Source: UBA2779 sp965232615
GTDB lineage: Bacteria > Spirochaetota > Spirochaetia > DSM-2461
Direction of reading: 5' to 3'
NCBI GenBank assembly: GCA_965232615.1
Contig: OZ246985.1
Span: 1,798,001-1,862,000, forward strand
Length of the DNA: 64,000 nt
The notes under the pieces were generated by a model, which was not told the DNA's origin, searched no databases, and saw nothing but the letters and a program-made list of their open reading frames with translations. The number at the start of each line of letters is the position of its first letter. The stretch's first letter is position 1. Below are positions 61,739 to 64,000 of the stretch, piece by piece. The position numbers and the translations under genes are program-made.

Positions 61739-63268
61739 ATGAGTCAATCGCAGGAATATCTTCTGACCATAAAGGGACTCAGCAAATCTTTTTCCGGGAA
61801 TAAAGTACTGGACAACGTAGAGCTGAATGTCCGTTCTGGAACAGTTCATTCACTCATGGGAGAAAACGGATCCGGGAAGTCAACAATGATGAAATGCCTG
61901 TTTGGTATATACCATCAGGATTCAGGAGAATTCTTCCTCAAGGGCACCCCTGTTGACTTCGCCGATCCAAAACACGCCCTGGAAAACGGTGTTTCCATGG
62001 TTCACCAGGAACTGAATCAGGTTACCAAACGCAGTATTTCAGACAATATCTGGCTGGGACGCTACCCCAAAGCCGGTCTATTCGTCGACGAACGTAAGAT
62101 GCACAGGAATACCAGGTCCTTATTCGACAAGCTGGGCATTCACCTGAATCCAGACTTAAAACTGGAGGCACTTTCAGTTTCCCAGAGGCAGATGGTGGAA
62201 ATTGCCAAGGCCGTTTCCTATGACGCCAGAATCATTGTTCTGGATGAACCAACTTCTTCGCTTACAGAAAATGAAGTGGAGATTCTTTTTGGTATAATCA
62301 ATGTTCTGAAAGACGAAGGTGTCGGTATCATCTACATCTCCCACAAAATGGATGAAATCTTTAGAATATCCGACGATGTTACGGTGCTCAGGGATGGTCA
62401 GTATATCGGAACTGACACCATAGAAAATTTGACGATGGACAGGATTATCAACATGATGGTTGGACGGGATCTTGACCACCGTTTCCCGCCCAAAACCAAT
62501 GTTCCCGGTGCAGTTCATATGGAGGTAAGAAATCTCAGAACAAAATTCCCACCGATTGTCCGTGATATAAGCTTTACAGTCCGACGGGGTGAGATACTCG
62601 GAGTGGCCGGACTGGTTGGTGCCGGACGAACTGAGATGGTGGAAGCCATCTTCGGAGCCCGAACCCGGGAAAGCGGTGATATTTTCATTGACGGCAAAAA
62701 AATAGATAACCGCTATCCAGGAAAATCAATCAACAATCATTTTGCCCTCCTTACCGAAGAACGACGGAGTACCGGCATCTATCCTGTGGGTGATATCACT
62801 TTCAATTCATGCATTGCCAATATCAAATCCTACAGGAACAGGCTCGGTTATCTGAACGACAACGCGATGATGGAAGATACAGACAGGCAGATATCCAATA
62901 TGCGTATCAAAACGCCCAACCGCCATGAGCAGATCCGGAATCTTTCGGGTGGGAATCAGCAGAAGGTTATTATCGGCCGCTGGCTTCTCACCAATCCTGA
63001 TGTACTGCTTCTGGATGAACCAACACGGGGTATTGATGTGGGCGCAAAATATGAAATCTATCAGCTCATTATCACTCTGGCTGAATCCGGGAAGTCTGTG
63101 ATTGTGGTTTCTTCGGAAATGCCCGAACTGATTGGAATAACTAACCGAATAATGGTATTGAGTAACGGTCGCATGTCTGGTATCGTCGAAACAGATAAAA
63201 CGGACCAAACTGAGATTTTCAATCTTGCGATGAAATATTTAAGCAACAGCAAAGAGGCGGAAATTTAA
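61739..63268 (+). CDS. mglA: Galactose/methyl-galactoside import ATPase (MglA type)
   Basis: A 509-residue double ATPase of the sugar importer (CUT2 class). First half: Walker A GENGSGKSTMMKC (near residue 40), signature LSVSQRQMVEIAKAV, Walker B IIVLDEPTSSL. The second half has a degenerate Walker A (GLVGAGRTEMVEAI), as is normal for this class. It then has the signature LSGGNQQKVIIGRWL and Walker B VLLLDEPTRGID. GAGG precedes the ATG. The stop overlaps mglC (TAATG). Confidence 0.94.
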   Translation: MSQSQEYLLTIKGLSKSFSGNKVLDNVELNVRSGTVHSLMGENGSGKSTMMKCLFGIYHQDSGEFFLKGTPVDFADPKHALENGVSMVHQELNQVTKRSISDNIWLGRYPKAGLFVDERKMHRNTRSLFDKLGIHLNPDLKLEALSVSQRQMVEIAKAVSYDARIIVLDEPTSSLTENEVEILFGIINVLKDEGVGIIYISHKMDEIFRISDDVTVLRDGQYIGTDTIENLTMDRIINMMVGRDLDHRFPPKTNVPGAVHMEVRNLRTKFPPIVRDISFTVRRGEILGVAGLVGAGRTEMVEAIFGARTRESGDIFIDGKKIDNRYPGKSINNHFALLTEERRSTGIYPVGDITFNSCIANIKSYRNRLGYLNDNAMMEDTDRQISNMRIKTPNRHEQIRNLSGGNQQKVIIGRWLLTNPDVLLLDEPTRGIDVGAKYEIYQLIITLAESGKSVIVVSSEMPELIGITNRIMVLSNGRMSGIVETDKTDQTEIFNLAMKYLSNSKEAEI

Positions 63269-64000
63269 TGCGACTTTCCATTGGGAATATAAAGACCTGG
63301 AGTCGGCAAGACTGGGGCGACTTTTTCATTCGAAATGCTATCTATCTGGTTATTCTGGCTCTAATTGCAGCTATTATTATCATGGAACCAAAATTCCTTT
63401 CCCTGCGAGTTTTAGAAAATGTTTTAACGCAGTCAGCAGTCCGGTTGATTCTGGCTCTGGGTGTGGCCGGGATTATAATCCTCCAGGGCACAGATCTCTC
63501 TCTCGGCAGAATGGTTGGACTGGCTGCTGTTGTTTCGGCATCCATGCTTCAGCGGGCTGACTATGCCGGCAAGTTTTATCCGGGTCTGGAGAACATGCCC
63601 CTTTTATTGCCAATGATAGCGGCGATGGCTGCCTGTGTACTATTTTCGGCCATCAGCGGCTGGGTTACCGCCAGGTTTCATATTCACCCGTTTCTATCGA
63701 CCATGGGCATGATGACTATTCTCTACGGTGTGATTCAGATCTATTTCGACTTTGGTTCTGGTGGTGCCCAACCCATTGGCGGTCATTTAAGAGCATACAC
63801 AAAAATAGCAACCGGTCGGCTTTTTGAGTTCTCCGCAGGCGGAGCGAAAGTCGGAGTGCCATACATCGTTATTATTGCCGCTGTTGTATCAATGATTATC
63901 TGGTTTATCTGGAACAAAACAACCTTCGGGAAAAATATGTACGCAGTGGGGGGCAATCCTGAGGCCGCCAAAGTTTCAGGTGTCAATGTTATGACAACGA
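63268..64000 (+). CDS. mglC: Galactoside ABC transporter permease (MglC type), cut by the window end
   Basis: The first 244 codons of a CUT2 permease. GVAGIIILQGTDLSLGRMVG (near residue 65) and the RHIxPFL-like FHIHPFLSTMGMMTILYG are family segments; TTFGKNMYAVGGNPEAAKVS is the cytoplasmic loop that meets MglA. The gene runs off the window at 64000. It completes mglBAC. Confidence 0.92.
   Translation, partial: MRLSIGNIKTWSRQDWGDFFIRNAIYLVILALIAAIIIMEPKFLSLRVLENVLTQSAVRLILALGVAGIIILQGTDLSLGRMVGLAAVVSASMLQRADYAGKFYPGLENMPLLLPMIAAMAACVLFSAISGWVTARFHIHPFLSTMGMMTILYGVIQIYFDFGSGGAQPIGGHLRAYTKIATGRLFEFSAGGAKVGVPYIVIIAAVVSMIIWFIWNKTTFGKNMYAVGGNPEAAKVSGVNVMTT

Overview
The window looks like chromosomal DNA of a free-living or host-associated Spirochaetota bacterium. 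I infer this from the mix of genes: an Na+-NQR/Rnf-type membrane complex, PEGA, LPP20-like and OmpA/FlgD-Ig envelope proteins, mglBAC and oligopeptide importers, LolCDE, and an RseC-like protein. No rRNA or tRNA was seen, so the assignment is not firm.

Layout. 1-330: 3' end of an IS1634-family transposase copy. 509-5837 (minus): an oligopeptide ABC importer with a fused double ATPase. 6086-6620: a repeat element and a transposase scrap. 6618-29311 (minus): about 22.7 kb of densely packed co-directional genes, from nqrBCDEF through a conserved small protein, a 1339-residue OmpA-type protein, rlmKL, a basic-tailed unknown, prfB (with its +1 frameshift site), a PEGA protein, ftsY and a LolCDE-type exporter to clpC. 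29547-30649 (plus): rseC-like and NlpC/P60 genes. 31283-33672 (minus): an LPP20-like lipoprotein and a transglutaminase-like protein. 33708-38657 (plus): trxB, a family 3 glycosidase, a GNAT protein and glgA. 38745-39341 (minus): tag.

39.4-53.4 kb is accessory DNA. It holds remnants of at least six IS families (IS1634, IS256, ISAs1, ISL3, IS5, IS30), a stray piece of alaS, a decayed ATP-grasp/radical-SAM locus, two small secreted proteins and a 1000-residue lipoprotein with long tandem repeats and a C-type-lectin-like C-terminus. 53.4-64 kb returns to housekeeping genes: a sugar ABC importer without its ATPase, a LysE-type exporter, a DUF1007/NicO metal-export pair, and mglBA with the start of mglC.

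The most distinctive signal is a dispersed family of short elements bounded by imperfect inverted repeats of the type GGGCACCTCTAAAAAACC. I count six two-ended copies, one truncated copy and four lone ends between 6 and 57 kb. Between the ends are exchangeable modules, including 0-4 copies of a strong hairpin unit. Two hairpin types differ by paired changes in both stems. The elements sit inside dead transposases, beside captured gene scraps and inside a sugar-importer operon. They look like a non-autonomous, hairpin-carrying mobile repeat whose mobilising enzyme is not in the window.
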